From Nostoc sp. TCL26-01 (GTDB lineage Bacteria; Cyanobacteriota; Cyanobacteriia; Cyanobacteriales; Nostocaceae), in assembly GCF_013393945.1 (NCBI RefSeq), contig NZ_CP040297.1, forward strand, positions 3,628,001 to 3,692,000: 64,000 nucleotides of DNA, written 5' to 3'. Below, piece after piece: positions 1-8,679 of the stretch. The translations under genes were made by a program, and so were the position numbers. The notes below the pieces were generated by a model, which was not told the origin of the DNA, did not search any database, and saw nothing but the letters and a program-made list of their open reading frames with translations. The number at the start of each line of letters is the position of its first letter. Position 1 is the first letter of the stretch.

Positions 1-2
1 TA

Positions 3-200
3 TTAACTAGCGTACAACAGGCTGTAGGGGGTAATGTCGGCTTGGCTTCCTATGGACAACGCCCTTACTTATTGGCAGTCTACACCACCAATCAACAAGA
101 AGCTTATAGAACACTGCAAAGACTCAATGAACGTGGTTTTTTTGCCGTGCTGGTAGATAGTCGTAAGGTGATATTATTGCGATCAGTTGTGAGATTGTAA
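3..200 (+). CDS. 3' end of an unidentified protein gene (partial)
   Basis: The window opens inside a reading frame that runs without a stop from base 3 to the TAA at 198-200, giving the last 65 residues of a protein. The tail contains YLLAVYTTNQQEAYRTLQRL followed by a short basic beta-rich end (VILLRSVVRL). The alternation of strand and amphipathic helix is reminiscent of a small repeat domain of SPOR type, but this is only an impression and no diagnostic residue is visible. The start and most of the protein lie to the left of the window. A dense tandem repeat tract follows directly after the stop. Function not assigned. Confidence 0.55.
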   Translation, partial: LTSVQQAVGGNVGLASYGQRPYLLAVYTTNQQEAYRTLQRLNERGFFAVLVDSRKVILLRSVVRL

Positions 201-215
201 GGGTTGTTAGGCAAG

Positions 216-370
216 GGTCATTGGTCAATAGTCAATAGTCATTAGTCAATAGTCATTGGTCAATAGTCATTGGTCAATAGTCATTGGTCAATAGTCATTG
301 GTCAATAGTCATTGGTCAATAGTCATTGGTCAATAGTCATTGGTCAATAGTCATTAGTCATTAGTCAACA
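216..370. repeat. short tandem heptamer-type repeat (STRR), TCAATAG/TCATTGG
   Basis: About ten head-to-tail copies of a 14-bp unit made of two related heptamers, TCAATAG and TCATTGG, fill this stretch with little divergence. The same heptamer family recurs at 4990-5072, 5911-5960 and 26756-26784. Such short tandemly repeated repetitive sequences are known from heterocystous cyanobacteria. They lack spacers, so this is not a CRISPR array. Confidence 0.9.
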
Positions 371-423
371 GTCAAATTATTCACTCCCCCACTCACCACT
401 CAGCACTCCCTCACTCCCCAAAT

Positions 424-496
424 CAGTTACCAGTTATCAGTTATCAGTTACCAGTTAATAAACGTTCACTGTTTACTGTTCACTGTTCACTGTTTA
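424..496. repeat. heptamer tandem repeats (CAGTTAT/CAGTTAC and TTCACTG/TTTACTG)
   Basis: Two adjoining heptamer tracts of different sequence, one of CAGTTAY units and one of TTYACTG units, separated by a few bases. Related tracts occur at 36613-36660 and 53884-53935. No coding potential is seen. Confidence 0.75.
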
Positions 497-514
497 CACC
501 CCTCACTCCCTCAC

Positions 515-1135
515 TCAGCACTCCCCTGTCACTATCATCAAGCCCCACAAGATACCGAAACGGACTCTTTTGGAACGACGAATTGATAAATCGGCGGTTG
601 TTAGCAGGTGGTGGAGTTCGTTTTGGTTGTAACAACCTTTGTAGGCTGGGTCAATAATTCTGAGTATGATGTCTAGTAGTTTACACGATAGGTAATCTCG
701 ACACCAATCTAAGATAATTAGTCTACCATTTGGTTTGAGAACTCGTCTCATTTCCTGTAGTACGGTATTGGGGTTGTCAAAGTAGTGAAAGGAGCTAGCT
801 GAGACAATGACATCAAAACTATCATTAGCAAATGGTAGGGATGCTGCACTGGCATTGTAAAACGAAAGTTGAGGGTAAGAGCTACATTTTTGTTTGGCGA
901 TCGCCAGCATTGACTCAGAAATATCTACCCCAACCATTTGTTGTAATGGGTTCTCGCTCAAAATTAATCTTTCAAACTCACCAGTCCCGCACGCCACATC
1001 CAGCACAGTCTCCTGTGGTGATATATCGGCCCAGGTTTTCAGAAAGGATAATGTGTTAGATATATAACTTTGCCAACGTGTATCGTAAATTGTAGCCAAT
1101 TTGTCATACTGCTGACGAACTCTAGCTTCAGCCAT
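515..1135 (-). CDS. class I SAM-dependent methyltransferase
   Basis: A soluble methyltransferase of the UbiE/Methyltransf_11 type. The glycine-rich SAM-binding motif I is VLDVACGTG (about residues 44-52 from the chosen start), the acidic residue after strand 2 is in GVDISESM, and the post-motif region DVIVSASSFHYFD and the strand LKPNGRLIILDW follow in the usual order. I start at the ATG at 1133-1135, giving 206 residues. An upstream TTG at 1195 would add 20 residues not expected in the family and abut the stop of the regulator gene. The regulator gene lies 60 bases upstream on the same strand, so the two may be cotranscribed. The substrate cannot be told from sequence. Confidence 0.85.
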   Translation of the reverse strand: MAEARVRQQYDKLATIYDTRWQSYISNTLSFLKTWADISPQETVLDVACGTGEFERLILSENPLQQMVGVDISESMLAIAKQKCSSYPQLSFYNASAASLPFANDSFDVIVSASSFHYFDNPNTVLQEMRRVLKPNGRLIILDWCRDYLSCKLLDIILRIIDPAYKGCYNQNELHHLLTTADLSIRRSKRVRFGILWGLMIVTGEC

Positions 1136-1195
1136 AGAGATGTTTGTAGAGAATATAAAACTTTGGCATCCCGAAACACTTTGGAATTTAATCAA

Positions 1196-1510
1196 TTAAC
1201 CGACTTGGGAAATTACTTGTCCAATTTCTTGCAATGTTATACCTGTTGCCAACATTGCCCGAATTAATAGTTCTATCGAAACAGAAGCATCAGCATTTTC
1301 TGCATTGGCAATTCGGGATTGACTGGATTGGATTTTTTCGGCTAATTCTGCTTGTGTCATCATTTTCTTGCGCTGTTCTTTCAGCTTACGACTTAAAGCT
1401 AATTTAATCTCAATTAAAGCATCTTCTTCTTTTGAAGTCTTTAAAAATTCTGAAACAGTTCCAACTTTCCAACCTTTTGCTTCTAATCTTTTTCTCTTTA
1501 CTTCATCCAT
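1196..1510 (-). CDS. XRE-family helix-turn-helix protein (antitoxin-like)
   Basis: A 104-residue DNA-binding protein. The C-terminal half holds a Cro/C1-type helix-turn-helix, with MTQAELAEKIQSSQSRIANA spanning helices 2 and 3, preceded by a charged helical N-terminus rich in Lys and Glu. The size and a long helical lead are typical of HigA-like or orphan antitoxins, but no toxin gene lies directly beside it. The next gene on the strand encodes a methyltransferase. A fragment similar to its C-terminal LLIRAMLATG segment lies 440-490 bases upstream at 1950-2000, suggesting that a second related gene once stood here. The start is the ATG at 1508-1510. Confidence 0.75.
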   Translation of the reverse strand: MDEVKRKRLEAKGWKVGTVSEFLKTSKEEDALIEIKLALSRKLKEQRKKMMTQAELAEKIQSSQSRIANAENADASVSIELLIRAMLATGITLQEIGQVISQVG

Positions 1511-1600
1511 AATTTTACTATTGTAATTAACCCTCTTTAATCACTCTTGTCAGATAAAAATCTAAAATCCTTATTTTTCAAGACTTTTATCAATCTAAGC

Positions 1601-1679
1601 GTAGGTTGAGTTGAGGAACGAAACCCAACATCCGAAAACCCTGGTTTTGTTGGGTTTCACTTCGTTCAACCCAACCTAC
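1601..1679. repeat. dispersed palindrome, GTAGGTTG...CAACCTAC family
   Basis: A 79-bp imperfect inverted repeat that begins GTAGGTTGAGTT and ends AACCCAACCTAC, with an inner AACCCAAC/GTTGGGTT pair. Relatives with the same ends lie at 7237-7329, 21890-21930 (half copy) and about 61663-61722. This is a dispersed non-coding repeat family that could fold as a hairpin in RNA. Confidence 0.8.
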
Positions 1680-1949
1680 ACCTATTTTTATTTCTCCAAA
1701 GTGATAAAAGAGGGTTAATCTTGTATGTCTCAATCGTATTTACTCAATCATTAAAACTTCCAACTATAAAAATATCTCACTTTCAAAGGTAAAATTCATG
1801 CGGCAATTATTTTACGCTTGAAAATATTATCTAAAAATTTCATGATTTGGTGTTGGGTTACGGCGCAATAGAGCTTTACCATGTTGCCGTCAATATCTTT
1901 TGTGTGCTTCCAACCAACCTACAAGAAATTCTAAAATATTACTCATGAT

Positions 1950-2000
1950 CTACGTCTTCAGGAGATTTCTTGCCGTTGCCAACATCACCCGAATTAATAG
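1950..2000 (-). pseudogene. remnant of an XRE-type gene 3' end
   Basis: Read on the minus strand from 2000, this gives LLIRVMLATARNLLKT and then TAG. The first ten residues differ by one from LLIRAMLATG in the intact regulator at 1196-1510, and the DNA around it (TTGCCAACAT.ACCCGAATTAATAG) matches 1249-1270 closely. Nothing helix-turn-helix-like precedes it, so only a tail survives. The match is short, so this is a tentative call. Confidence 0.4.
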
Positions 2001-2151
2001 CTAAATGTAGTTAAATGTAGGGTGTGTTGTCGCACAGCGCAACGCACCATCAATAATTATCGATGCGTTAGACTACTGCATAATACACCCGAAAAATTAC
2101 AGAGAATTGATATTTATTCATATACATGGAATTTTTATCACTGATTAATGA

Positions 2152-2622
2152 CTATGGACTATTAACTACTAAAAAAACCCTAGCCAGTAAAGCAATAGTG
2201 ATACCCAAAGCCGAACCCGCTATTACTTGTACGGGTGTATGTCCCAACAATTCTTTGAGTCTATCTTGACTAAAATCTGGTTTCTCGTGAAACAATTCAT
2301 CAATCATTTGATTTAAGATACGGGCTTGCTTACCCGCAGCTTGACGGACTCCAGCCGCATCATACATGACAATGATGGCAAAAACTGTAGCCAACGCAAA
2401 ATCAGGTGATGCCCAACCAAGAGTTTGTCCAACACCAGCTGCAAGAGCTGTTACAAGAGCCGAATGGGCGCTAGGCATACCGCCAGTGGTCACTAAAACG
2501 CGCACATTCAGTTTACGATTTTTAACTAGCTCAATAAAAAGTTTTAAACCTTGAGCTACAAAACAAGCTACCAGAGCAACCAGCAGCACCCGATTGTCTA
2601 AAATGTCTCCTATGTCCTGCAT
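2152..2622 (-). CDS. DUF212 / divergent PAP2 family membrane protein
   Basis: A 156-residue integral membrane protein of the divergent PAP2 (acid phosphatase/vanadium haloperoxidase-related) family. The family signature GGMPSAHSALVTALAAGVG (about residues 47-65) resembles a phosphatase SGH motif, and about four hydrophobic segments are visible. Its enzymatic activity has not been established for cyanobacterial members, to my knowledge. It is the last of three genes on the minus strand (folD, crtE, this one), separated from crtE by about 196 bases. The adjacency to isoprenoid synthesis suggests, but does not prove, a role with lipid pyrophosphates. Confidence 0.85.
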   Translation of the reverse strand: MQDIGDILDNRVLLVALVACFVAQGLKLFIELVKNRKLNVRVLVTTGGMPSAHSALVTALAAGVGQTLGWASPDFALATVFAIIVMYDAAGVRQAAGKQARILNQMIDELFHEKPDFSQDRLKELLGHTPVQVIAGSALGITIALLARVFLVVNSP

Positions 2623-2818
2623 GGTATTTTGGTTAAATTAAGAAGAGTAATGAGTGCTGTGTGGTGAGTCGAAAGTCAACAGTCAAAAGTCAATATTTTT
2701 GAATTTTGCGGAAAGTTGAGCCAGTGCGTTGCTTTGGTTCCCCAGGTTGTAGCAACTGGTGTTGCGTGCGCGAGTTTCCCCAAAGAGGTGCAAACCTTTG
2801 ACAACGAGTTGGGAATTG

Positions 2819-3748
2819 TTAATGATTGCGACTAGTGATGAAGTGAGCAAGTGCTTTGAGTGGTTCTGCACCTTCTCCAAAAGGTTCTAGTTCTGCACAG
2901 GCTGCTTCAATTAGTTGTTGAGCTTTGACACGAGATTGTTCAATTCCCCACAAACTCGGATAGGTGACTTTTTGCGCAACGAGGTCTTTACCTGCTGTTT
3001 TGCCTAATTGCTCTTGGGTAGCGGTGATATCGAGAATATCGTCGATGATTTGAAATGCTAATCCAATATTTTGAGCATAGCGTGAGAGTCTTTGGACATC
3101 TTCAGGTGATGCGCCAGCGATAATTCCGCCACAGACTACACAAGCTTCTAATAAGGCAGCTGTTTTATGGTTATGAATGAAATTCAGTGTTTCTAGAGAA
3201 ATGTCTGATTTACCTTCTGATTCCAAGTCAACGACTTGACCACCAACTAAGCCAGCAGCCCCTAATGCTCGTCCTAAACGAGCAATTACTTGTAAGACTC
3301 GTTCTCTTGCAACATTTTCTGGGGTGCTGGTGGCAACTAGCTCAAAAGCGTAGGCTAATAAGCCATCTCCAGCTAAAATTGCAATATCATCACCATAAAC
3401 CTTGTGATTTGTCAACCTACCGCGACGATAATCATCATTATCCATCGCCGGTAGGTCATCATGAATCAAAGACATGGTGTGAATCATTTCCACCGCACAA
3501 GCTGTTGGCATAGCCATTTCAATTGTGCCGCCCATCATTTCGCAAGTAGCAAGACAAAGAATAGGACGCAGGCGCTTACCTCCAGCAAGTAGTGAGTAGC
3601 GCATCGATTCATAAATCTTTTCGGGATAAATGACAGGGATAGATTCATCTAGGGCAGCTTCACAAAGTTTTTGCCGTTCTTTGAGATAAGCTGTTAGGTT
3701 AAATTTGGCTCCCTCTGACATCTTCTGGAGGTTATCAGCTGCTACCAT
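2819..3748 (-). CDS. crtE: geranylgeranyl/farnesyl diphosphate synthase
   Basis: A trans-isoprenyl diphosphate synthase that condenses isopentenyl diphosphate with allylic diphosphates, supplying C20 chains for carotenoids, phytol and quinones. The first Asp-rich motif is DDLPAMD (about residues 97-103) and the second is QIIDDILD (about residue 230). The GGKRLRP substrate-binding motif lies near residue 57. From the ATG at 3746-3748 the protein has 309 residues, a normal size. A GTG two codons earlier is an alternative. A GGA/GAGA-rich ribosome-binding region precedes the ATG. It lies about 150 bases downstream of folD on the same strand. Confidence 0.93.
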   Translation of the reverse strand: MVAADNLQKMSEGAKFNLTAYLKERQKLCEAALDESIPVIYPEKIYESMRYSLLAGGKRLRPILCLATCEMMGGTIEMAMPTACAVEMIHTMSLIHDDLPAMDNDDYRRGRLTNHKVYGDDIAILAGDGLLAYAFELVATSTPENVARERVLQVIARLGRALGAAGLVGGQVVDLESEGKSDISLETLNFIHNHKTAALLEACVVCGGIIAGASPEDVQRLSRYAQNIGLAFQIIDDILDITATQEQLGKTAGKDLVAQKVTYPSLWGIEQSRVKAQQLIEAACAELEPFGEGAEPLKALAHFITSRNH

Positions 3749-3896
3749 TCTCACAATTCCTTAAATTTTTGGCTCTTGGCTGTGTGTCATACACGTCACA
3801 ATTTTAAAATGCTCTGGAGCGAAAAGATTAACTCATACCTCAGTAATCATCAAAGATAAATGATAAGTAATGCGTTATATTACGATTTATAATTTT

Positions 3897-4796
3897 TCAT
3901 TTATCATTTAGCTTTCCTTGCTCTTTTGCTGTTTGTAAATAGCTGGCGACTGTATTTTGTAATAACAAAGCCACAGTCATAGGGCCGACACCACCGGGAA
4001 CTGGGGTAATGTACTCAGCCACACCAGCAGTTGATGCAAATTGGACATCGCCAACTAAACGACTCTTGCCATTAGCATCAGTGACGCGGTTCATTCCCAC
4101 ATCTACCACAACAGCGCCAGGTTTCACCATGTCAGCAGTAATTAATCCTGGCAAACCGGCGGCAGCAATGAGAACATCGGCATTTTTGGTGATAGATTTA
4201 AGTTCATGCGATCGCGAGTGAGCAATAGTCACCGTAGCGTCAGCTTCCAGTAGCATCAAGGCCATTGGTTTCCCAACTAAAATACTCCTGCCCACCACGA
4301 CAGCCTGCTTTCCCCGCAAAGAAATTTCATATTCTTGCAATAGCCGCATGACTCCGGCTGGTGTGCAACTGCGTAAGCCCCTCTCCCCACGTACTAATCG
4401 CCCTAGATTGACTGGGTGTAGTCCATCAGCGTCTTTATCTGGCGCTATTTGATGCAGTAGTTTCACCGCATCTAAATGCTCTGGTAGGGGTAGTTGCACC
4501 AAGATACCATCCACTAGTGCATCTTGATTGAGTGACTCAATTACATCCTCTAGTTCTTCTTGGCTAGTCTCTTGTGGAAAATGCTGACCAAAGGAAGCTA
4601 TACCCACCTTGGCACAAGCTTTTTCTTTGTTACGGACATAGGCGGCTGAAGCTGGGTTATCTCCAACCATTAACACAGCCAACCCAGGAGGACGACCAAT
4701 TTTAGTTTGTAATTCTGTGATTTGTGATGTAAGTTCTTGGTGAATTTTTTCAGCTAAAGCCTTACCATCAAGAGTTTTGGCAGTTTTTGTTTCCAT
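3897..4796 (-). CDS. folD: bifunctional methylenetetrahydrofolate dehydrogenase/cyclohydrolase
   Basis: Interconverts 5,10-methylene-THF, methenyl-THF and 10-formyl-THF in the cytosol using NADP. Family landmarks are all present: [14 protein letters not shown] with the catalytic Lys, [31 protein letters not shown], the nucleotide-binding [17 protein letters not shown] and the C-terminal [19 protein letters not shown] chose the ATG at 4794-4796 (299 residues) because family members begin a few residues before DGKALA. A GTG at 4823 would add nine residues. An excellent GGAGGTGA ribosome-binding sequence sits about 16 bases upstream of the ATG, rather far, so a slightly different start is possible. 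First gene of the folD-crtE-DUF212 series. Confidence 0.94.
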   Translation of the reverse strand: METKTAKTLDGKALAEKIHQELTSQITELQTKIGRPPGLAVLMVGDNPASAAYVRNKEKACAKVGIASFGQHFPQETSQEELEDVIESLNQDALVDGILVQLPLPEHLDAVKLLHQIAPDKDADGLHPVNLGRLVRGERGLRSCTPAGVMRLLQEYEISLRGKQAVVVGRSILVGKPMALMLLEADATVTIAHSRSHELKSITKNADVLIAAAGLPGLITADMVKPGAVVVDVGMNRVTDANGKSRLVGDVQFASTAGVAEYITPVPGGVGPMTVALLLQNTVASYLQTAKEQGKLNDK

Positions 4797-4856
4797 GAGA
4801 ATTTCTAGAAGATTCACCTCCACTCAATTTATTTTCCCATAATGTGGGAAGGAGGG

Positions 4857-5072
4857 AGTGATGAGTGATGAGTGCTGAGTGCTGAGTGCTGAGTGATGAG
4901 TGCTGTTAGCGGAAGCGGGGCGATGCAGCCCGTGCTGAGTAATGAGTGCTGAGTAATGAGTGCTGAGTGAGGGAGTGAGGGAGTCGGAAGTCTGAGAGTG
5001 GTGACTATTGACTATTGACTAATGACTATTGACTATTGACCAATGACTATTGACCAATGACTATTGACTATT
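4857..5072. repeat. heptamer tandem repeats (GAGTGCT/GAGTGAT, then TGACTAT/TGACCAA)
   Basis: The whole 250-bp gap between folD and the next gene is built from degenerate heptamers: GAGTGMT units, interrupted at 4910-4936 by a GC-rich insert, then TGACTAT/TGACCAA units that run up to the next gene's start region. The tract lies where promoters for both divergent genes would be expected. Confidence 0.85.
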
Positions 5073-5079
5073 GCCTTTT

Positions 5080-5460
5080 ATGAAACAATCAAAAAATTTT
5101 TATCGGCTGGGATTAACTTTTCTGTTGGTTGTGGAGTTGTATGGTTGCACTCCCTTAAAAATGTCTGATTTGCGAGAGGGTAATATTGTGTTTGGTCGTA
5201 ATGTCACCCCTATTCGGGATATTAAACCAGTCCCAGACAAATCAGTTACAGTGTACGTTCAAGGTAAGGTAGAGAAAGAAGTGCCGCTAATAAAGGGATG
5301 GGTGTATCAAATTAATGACTCCACTAGCACAATTTGGGTTGTGACTCATCAAAGGAATCTCAAAAATGGAGACTCAGTAGTTATTAAAGGTAAAGTGCTG
5401 TATGAAAGCATTCCTATTGCTGGTGAAGAATTTGGGGAAGTTTATTTAGTAGAAGAGTAA
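5080..5460 (+). CDS. hypothetical small lipoprotein, OB-like
   Basis: From the ATG at 5080 this is a 126-residue protein. The N-terminus has a basic start (KQSKNFYR), a hydrophobic stretch LGLTFLLVVELYG and then a Cys (C23). ELYGC is an imperfect lipobox, so lipoprotein export is likely but not certain. The mature part has alternating beta strands (VTVYVQGKVEK, WVYQINDSTSTIWVVT, DSVVIKGKVLYE, GEVYLVEE) that resemble a small OB-type barrel. A TTG three codons upstream is a less likely start. The Nudix gene begins 31 bases after the stop on the same strand. Role unknown. Confidence 0.65.
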   Translation: MKQSKNFYRLGLTFLLVVELYGCTPLKMSDLREGNIVFGRNVTPIRDIKPVPDKSVTVYVQGKVEKEVPLIKGWVYQINDSTSTIWVVTHQRNLKNGDSVVIKGKVLYESIPIAGEEFGEVYLVEE

Positions 5461-5491
5461 TACTGGTGACAGCAACTCTAGCTAAAAATTT

Positions 5492-5920
5492 ATGAGTAAA
5501 CAACCAGTCCACGTAGCGATCGCTATTCTTTACCAAGATAATAAATTTCTCATGCAATTGCGGGATAATATTCCTAATATTCCCTATCCTGGTCATTGGG
5601 CGCTATTCGGCGGTCACATCGAACCCGGTGAAACACCAGATGTAGCAGTCAAGCGAGAAATCTTAGAGGAAATTGGCTATACTCTCCCACCTTTTTTTGA
5701 ATTTGGTTGTTACGCTGATGATGCAGTTGTCCGCCATGTCTTTCACGCTCCCCTGTTGCTAGAATTTCATCAACTGGAGCTAAACGAAGGCTGGGACATG
5801 GGTTTATTAACACCAGCCGATATTCGTAAAGGTAATTTTTATTCGGCAAATGCTGGGGAAGAAAAACCATTAGGTGCTACACCCCAGAAAATTTTATTAG
5901 ATTTTATTGGTGGTCAATAG
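5492..5920 (+). CDS. Nudix hydrolase
   Basis: A 142-residue enzyme that should hydrolyse a nucleoside diphosphate linked to another moiety. The Nudix box is complete at residues 41-63, beginning GHIEPGE and ending REILEEIGY, with the metal-binding RE..EE residues all present. The N-terminus has the usual strand VAIAILYQDNKFLMQLRD. The substrate is not predictable from sequence; ADP-sugar or oxidised-nucleotide clean-up are typical for such short members. The start ATG lies 31 bases after the preceding lipoprotein gene. The stop codon runs straight into a heptamer repeat tract. Confidence 0.9.
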   Translation: MSKQPVHVAIAILYQDNKFLMQLRDNIPNIPYPGHWALFGGHIEPGETPDVAVKREILEEIGYTLPPFFEFGCYADDAVVRHVFHAPLLLEFHQLELNEGWDMGLLTPADIRKGNFYSANAGEEKPLGATPQKILLDFIGGQ

Positions 5921-6000
5921 TCAATGGTCAATGGTCAATAGTCATTAGTCATTAGTCACAACTCTCCGACTTCCACTCAGCACTCATAACTCCCTCACTC
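5911..6000. repeat. heptamer tandem repeats (TCAATAG/TCAATGG) with pyrimidine-rich tail
   Basis: The end of the Nudix gene and the next 80 bases contain TCAATRG and TCATTAG heptamers, then CACTCC-type repeats up to the transporter gene. Same family as the tract at 216-370. Confidence 0.7.
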
Positions 6001-6051
6001 TCCCACTCCCTCACTCCCTCTGTCCTCTATCCCCTTCCAACAGCGACACTC

Positions 6052-7146
6052 ATGCAATCGATTAACAAATTGCCTAAATGGTTAACTATTGGTTTGGCGT
6101 TTCCTGTCGCTATTCTCAATGGTTGGTTATTGCTTCAGTTTATACAGTATTTTCAACCTTTAGTCAGTATTTTTACTGCGGCTATTTTACTAGCTTTTGT
6201 TTTGGACTACCCAATTCAGTTTTTCCAAGGGCGGGGGGTAGAACGTAACTTGGCGATTGTGGGGGTGTTGCTGTTGGCTGTGGTGATTTTGGTGGGTTTA
6301 GGGCTGACTTTAGTACCTTTGCTCATAGAACAGCTAAACGAACTGGTAAATATTCTGCCCTATTGGATTGATTCTGGTGGACAACAGATTGAAGCGTTTC
6401 AAAAATGGGCGGCGACACAGCAGTTACCTGTGAATTTGAGTGGTTTAGTGACGCAAATTTTAGAGAGAGTTTCTAGTCAGTTGCAGTCTGTGACTGGAAA
6501 AATTCTAGGTTTTGCTTTTGATACTATCGGTGTTGTGGTCAACGTTTTGCTGACAGTGGTGTTGACTATCTATATGGTATTAAATGGCGATCGCTTATGG
6601 GATGGAATATATCGGTGGTTTCCCACTCATATTGGCTCTAAGGTACGGCAAATTTTACGAGAGGATTTCCATAATTACTTTATCGGTCAAGCCACCTTGG
6701 GAGCTGTGCTTGGGGTGACAGTCACGCTGGCATTTTTAGCACTACAAGTCCCCTTGTCTTTACTGTTTGGGTTGGTAATCGGGTTGTTTTCGCTTTTCCC
6801 TTTTGGTACAGGGATAGGAATTGCGATTGTTAGTCTACTGGTAGCGTTGCAAAACTTTTGGCTAGGGGTAGAAGTTTTAGGTGTAGCTGTTGCTATTGAT
6901 CAGGTAAATTCTAATTTGATTGCACCACGTATTCTTGGTAATTTAACTGGTCTAAATCCTGTATGGGTAGTTGTTTCCTTATTAATAGGAGCTAAGTTAG
7001 GTGGTGTTTTAGGCTTATTAATTGCTATTCCTACCGCTAGCTTTATCAAAGATATAGCAGATAGTTGGCGGGCTGAGGAATTTGATTACCAAGATAATTT
7101 TGAGTTAGAAGCTGCAAGTGTGGAAATAGATGGGGTAAAAAAATAA
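6052..7146 (+). CDS. AI-2E family transporter (PerM/UPF0118)
   Basis: A 364-residue inner-membrane protein of the AI-2E exporter family. It shows an N-terminal pair of membrane helices, a central cytosolic/amphipathic stretch (about residues 85-160), and five or so further hydrophobic segments. The family's polar helix sequence FGTGIGIAIVSLLVALQNFW and DQVNSNLIAPRILGNLTGLN (about residues 283-302) is typical. Members export autoinducer-2 or act as Na+/H+ antiporters in other bacteria, and the substrate here is unknown. The start ATG follows a 130-bp repeat-rich gap. No operon partner. Confidence 0.9.
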   Translation: MQSINKLPKWLTIGLAFPVAILNGWLLLQFIQYFQPLVSIFTAAILLAFVLDYPIQFFQGRGVERNLAIVGVLLLAVVILVGLGLTLVPLLIEQLNELVNILPYWIDSGGQQIEAFQKWAATQQLPVNLSGLVTQILERVSSQLQSVTGKILGFAFDTIGVVVNVLLTVVLTIYMVLNGDRLWDGIYRWFPTHIGSKVRQILREDFHNYFIGQATLGAVLGVTVTLAFLALQVPLSLLFGLVIGLFSLFPFGTGIGIAIVSLLVALQNFWLGVEVLGVAVAIDQVNSNLIAPRILGNLTGLNPVWVVVSLLIGAKLGGVLGLLIAIPTASFIKDIADSWRAEEFDYQDNFELEAASVEIDGVKK

Positions 7147-7174
7147 ATTATTGGTTCATCACCAAGTTTAGAGG

Positions 7175-7203
7175 GCGATGCCTGCGGCGGGCTACGCCTA
7201 CGC
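7175..7203. repeat. HIP-like GC-rich dispersed palindrome
   Basis: The segment GCGATGCCTGCGGCGGGCTA followed by CGCCTACGC is an imperfect palindrome. A near-identical copy lies at 37284-37312 (GCGATGCCTACGGCAGGCTG...). Short GC-rich mobile palindromes of this type are frequent between Nostocales genes. Confidence 0.75.
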
Positions 7204-7236
7204 TCACAGCACAAGCAGATAGCATATGTAGTAGAT

Positions 7237-7329
7237 GTAGGTTGGGTTAAGCGTAGCGCAACCCAACATAGATACTGAAAGCTTAACCAATATCTTGGTG
7301 TTGGGTTTCCTTACGTCAACCCAACCTAC
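7237..7329. repeat. dispersed palindrome, GTAGGTTG...CAACCTAC family
   Basis: A 93-bp element starting GTAGGTTGGGTTAAGCG and ending GTCAACCCAACCTAC with an inner AACCCAACA/TGTTGGGTT pair. It is the same family as 1601-1679 and sits between two convergent genes. Confidence 0.8.
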
Positions 7330-7360
7330 TGGCTGGCTATATCCCTACACCCCTACATCC

Positions 7361-7741
7361 CTACTCTCCTCCCTCCGCAAATCGCTCACGCAAAGTTAAC
7401 CAGTCTTCTGTTTGAATCAGCAATTTAGACACAGGTAAACGTTTCCACTCACCATCCTGTTTCATCAATATCTTGTTATGGGCTATTTTTACATCTTCAG
7501 GAGCATTGTAATTGTAGATGCGTTGTGGCCATCCTAAAGGTGTATGAATAATGAACTGATCAGGTTTAATTGTGACATATGGCTTTTTCAAGTATGCAAA
7601 TCCCAAAAACAGTGTGGTGAGTCCAATGATGATGCTAACGCTGAACTGACCCTTAATTAGGAGAAAACCACCCAAAACTAGATTCAGTAAACCTAATGGG
7701 ATGAATACATAGCCCAAAGCTTGACTATAACGCAGCATCAT
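7361..7741 (-). CDS. hypothetical membrane protein with two TM helices
   Basis: A 126-residue protein that begins MMLRYSQ, followed by two membrane helices (about residues 10-28 and 33-50) with a short polar turn, then a soluble beta-rich tail (VTIKPDQFIIHTPLGW...) of about 75 residues. The tail looks like the small PH-like domain found after paired helices in many bacterial envelope proteins. I cannot name a function. It converges on the AI-2E transporter across a repeat-filled gap and diverges from the glutathione transferase gene. Confidence 0.7.
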   Translation of the reverse strand: MMLRYSQALGYVFIPLGLLNLVLGGFLLIKGQFSVSIIIGLTTLFLGFAYLKKPYVTIKPDQFIIHTPLGWPQRIYNYNAPEDVKIAHNKILMKQDGEWKRLPVSKLLIQTEDWLTLRERFAEGGE

Positions 7742-7864
7742 TGTTTCATTCTCGCTTGCTTGTAATTTTGTCTCATCAAAGATAACAGTCGGACAAATTA
7801 GAAGTCAGCAGTAGCAGAGTTAAAACTCAACTCCATAAAGTAACAAACACAATCGGAGATAACT

Positions 7865-8563
7865 ATGATTGACCTTTACTATTGGCCAACTCCCAACGGC
7901 CACAAAATCACCATCTTTCTCGAAGAAGTTGGCTTACCTTACAACCTCATTCCGGTAAACATCGGTGCTGGTGACCAATTCAAGCCAGAGTTCTTGCAAA
8001 TATCGCCCAACAATCGGATGCCAGCAATTATCGATCATGACCCAACCGATAAGAGTGAACCGATTTCTGTGTTTGAGTCTGGTGCTATATTACTATACTT
8101 GGCAGAAAAAACCGGAAAATTGATTCCTGAAAATGTCAGAGAGCGTGTGGAGGTTTTACAGTGGTTATTTTGGCAAATGGGAGGCTTAGGGCCAATGGCT
8201 GGACAAAATCACCACTTTAGTCAGTATGCTCCCGAAAAGATTGAGTATGCAATTAACCGCTACGTCAATGAGACGGGACGTTTGTATGCAGTGCTAAACA
8301 AACGACTAGCCGATAGAGAGTTTGTCGCTGGTGATTATTCGATTGCGGATATTGCTGCTTACCCTTGGATTGTCCCTCATGAACTTCAAAGCCAAAATTT
8401 AGATAATTTCCCCAACCTCAAGCGCTGGTTTGAGACGATTAAAGCACGTCCAGCCACAATTCGCGCCTACGAGAAAGCAGAAGTTTTGAAAAATCAGGCG
8501 ATAGATATTGAAAAGTCCAGAAATGTGCTATTCAATCAGTCTGCAAATACAGTTCAGCGCTGA
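7865..8563 (+). CDS. glutathione S-transferase family protein (YfcG-like)
   Basis: A 232-residue cytosolic protein with an N-terminal thioredoxin-like domain and an all-helical C-terminal domain. The start MIDLYYWPTPNGHKITIFLE carries the TPNG.K active-site region seen in the YfcG/Ure2-like disulfide oxidoreductases. NRMPAIID with the cis-Pro and ESGAILLYLAEK (about residues 73-84) contact glutathione. The C-terminal motif ADIAAYPWI (N-capping Asp) is typical. The likely activity is glutathione-dependent disulfide reduction or peroxide detoxification. A clear GGAGATAA ribosome-binding stretch precedes the ATG. Confidence 0.9.
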   Translation: MIDLYYWPTPNGHKITIFLEEVGLPYNLIPVNIGAGDQFKPEFLQISPNNRMPAIIDHDPTDKSEPISVFESGAILLYLAEKTGKLIPENVRERVEVLQWLFWQMGGLGPMAGQNHHFSQYAPEKIEYAINRYVNETGRLYAVLNKRLADREFVAGDYSIADIAAYPWIVPHELQSQNLDNFPNLKRWFETIKARPATIRAYEKAEVLKNQAIDIEKSRNVLFNQSANTVQR

Positions 8564-8679
8564 ATAACTCACGCTTGGTGCAACTCAAATAACTCTTAAA
8601 CTCAGAAACCCAACACCATTATCCATGAATGGGTTTTTGAGTCTAAAATGAACACAAGCATTATTGGGAAGTACTTTAT

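Larger units (their letters stand above)
1511..2151. other. 641-bp intergenic region with dispersed repeats and an HTH gene remnant
   Basis: No intact gene was seen. It contains an inverted repeat at 1601-1679, a GTAGGGTGTGTT-type dispersed repeat at about 2017-2093 with internal GCGCAACGCACC, and a short remnant resembling the end of the neighbouring XRE gene (1950-2000, minus). Confidence 0.6.

Noticed and set aside
216..370. CRISPR-like array of regularly spaced repeats
   Set aside because: The units are 7/14 bp and contiguous, with no unique spacers, and no cas genes are present. The same holds for 4857-5072 and 24634-24718.
2152..2622. DUF212 protein as a vanadium haloperoxidase related to the giant protein's domain
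   Set aside because: The SAHS signature is distantly PAP2-like, but the K..RP and R..H elements are missing, so it is not a haloperoxidase.
2683..2880. 65-codon minus-strand frame overlapping the crtE 3' end
   Set aside because: It overlaps the conserved C-terminus of crtE in another phase and shows no domain.
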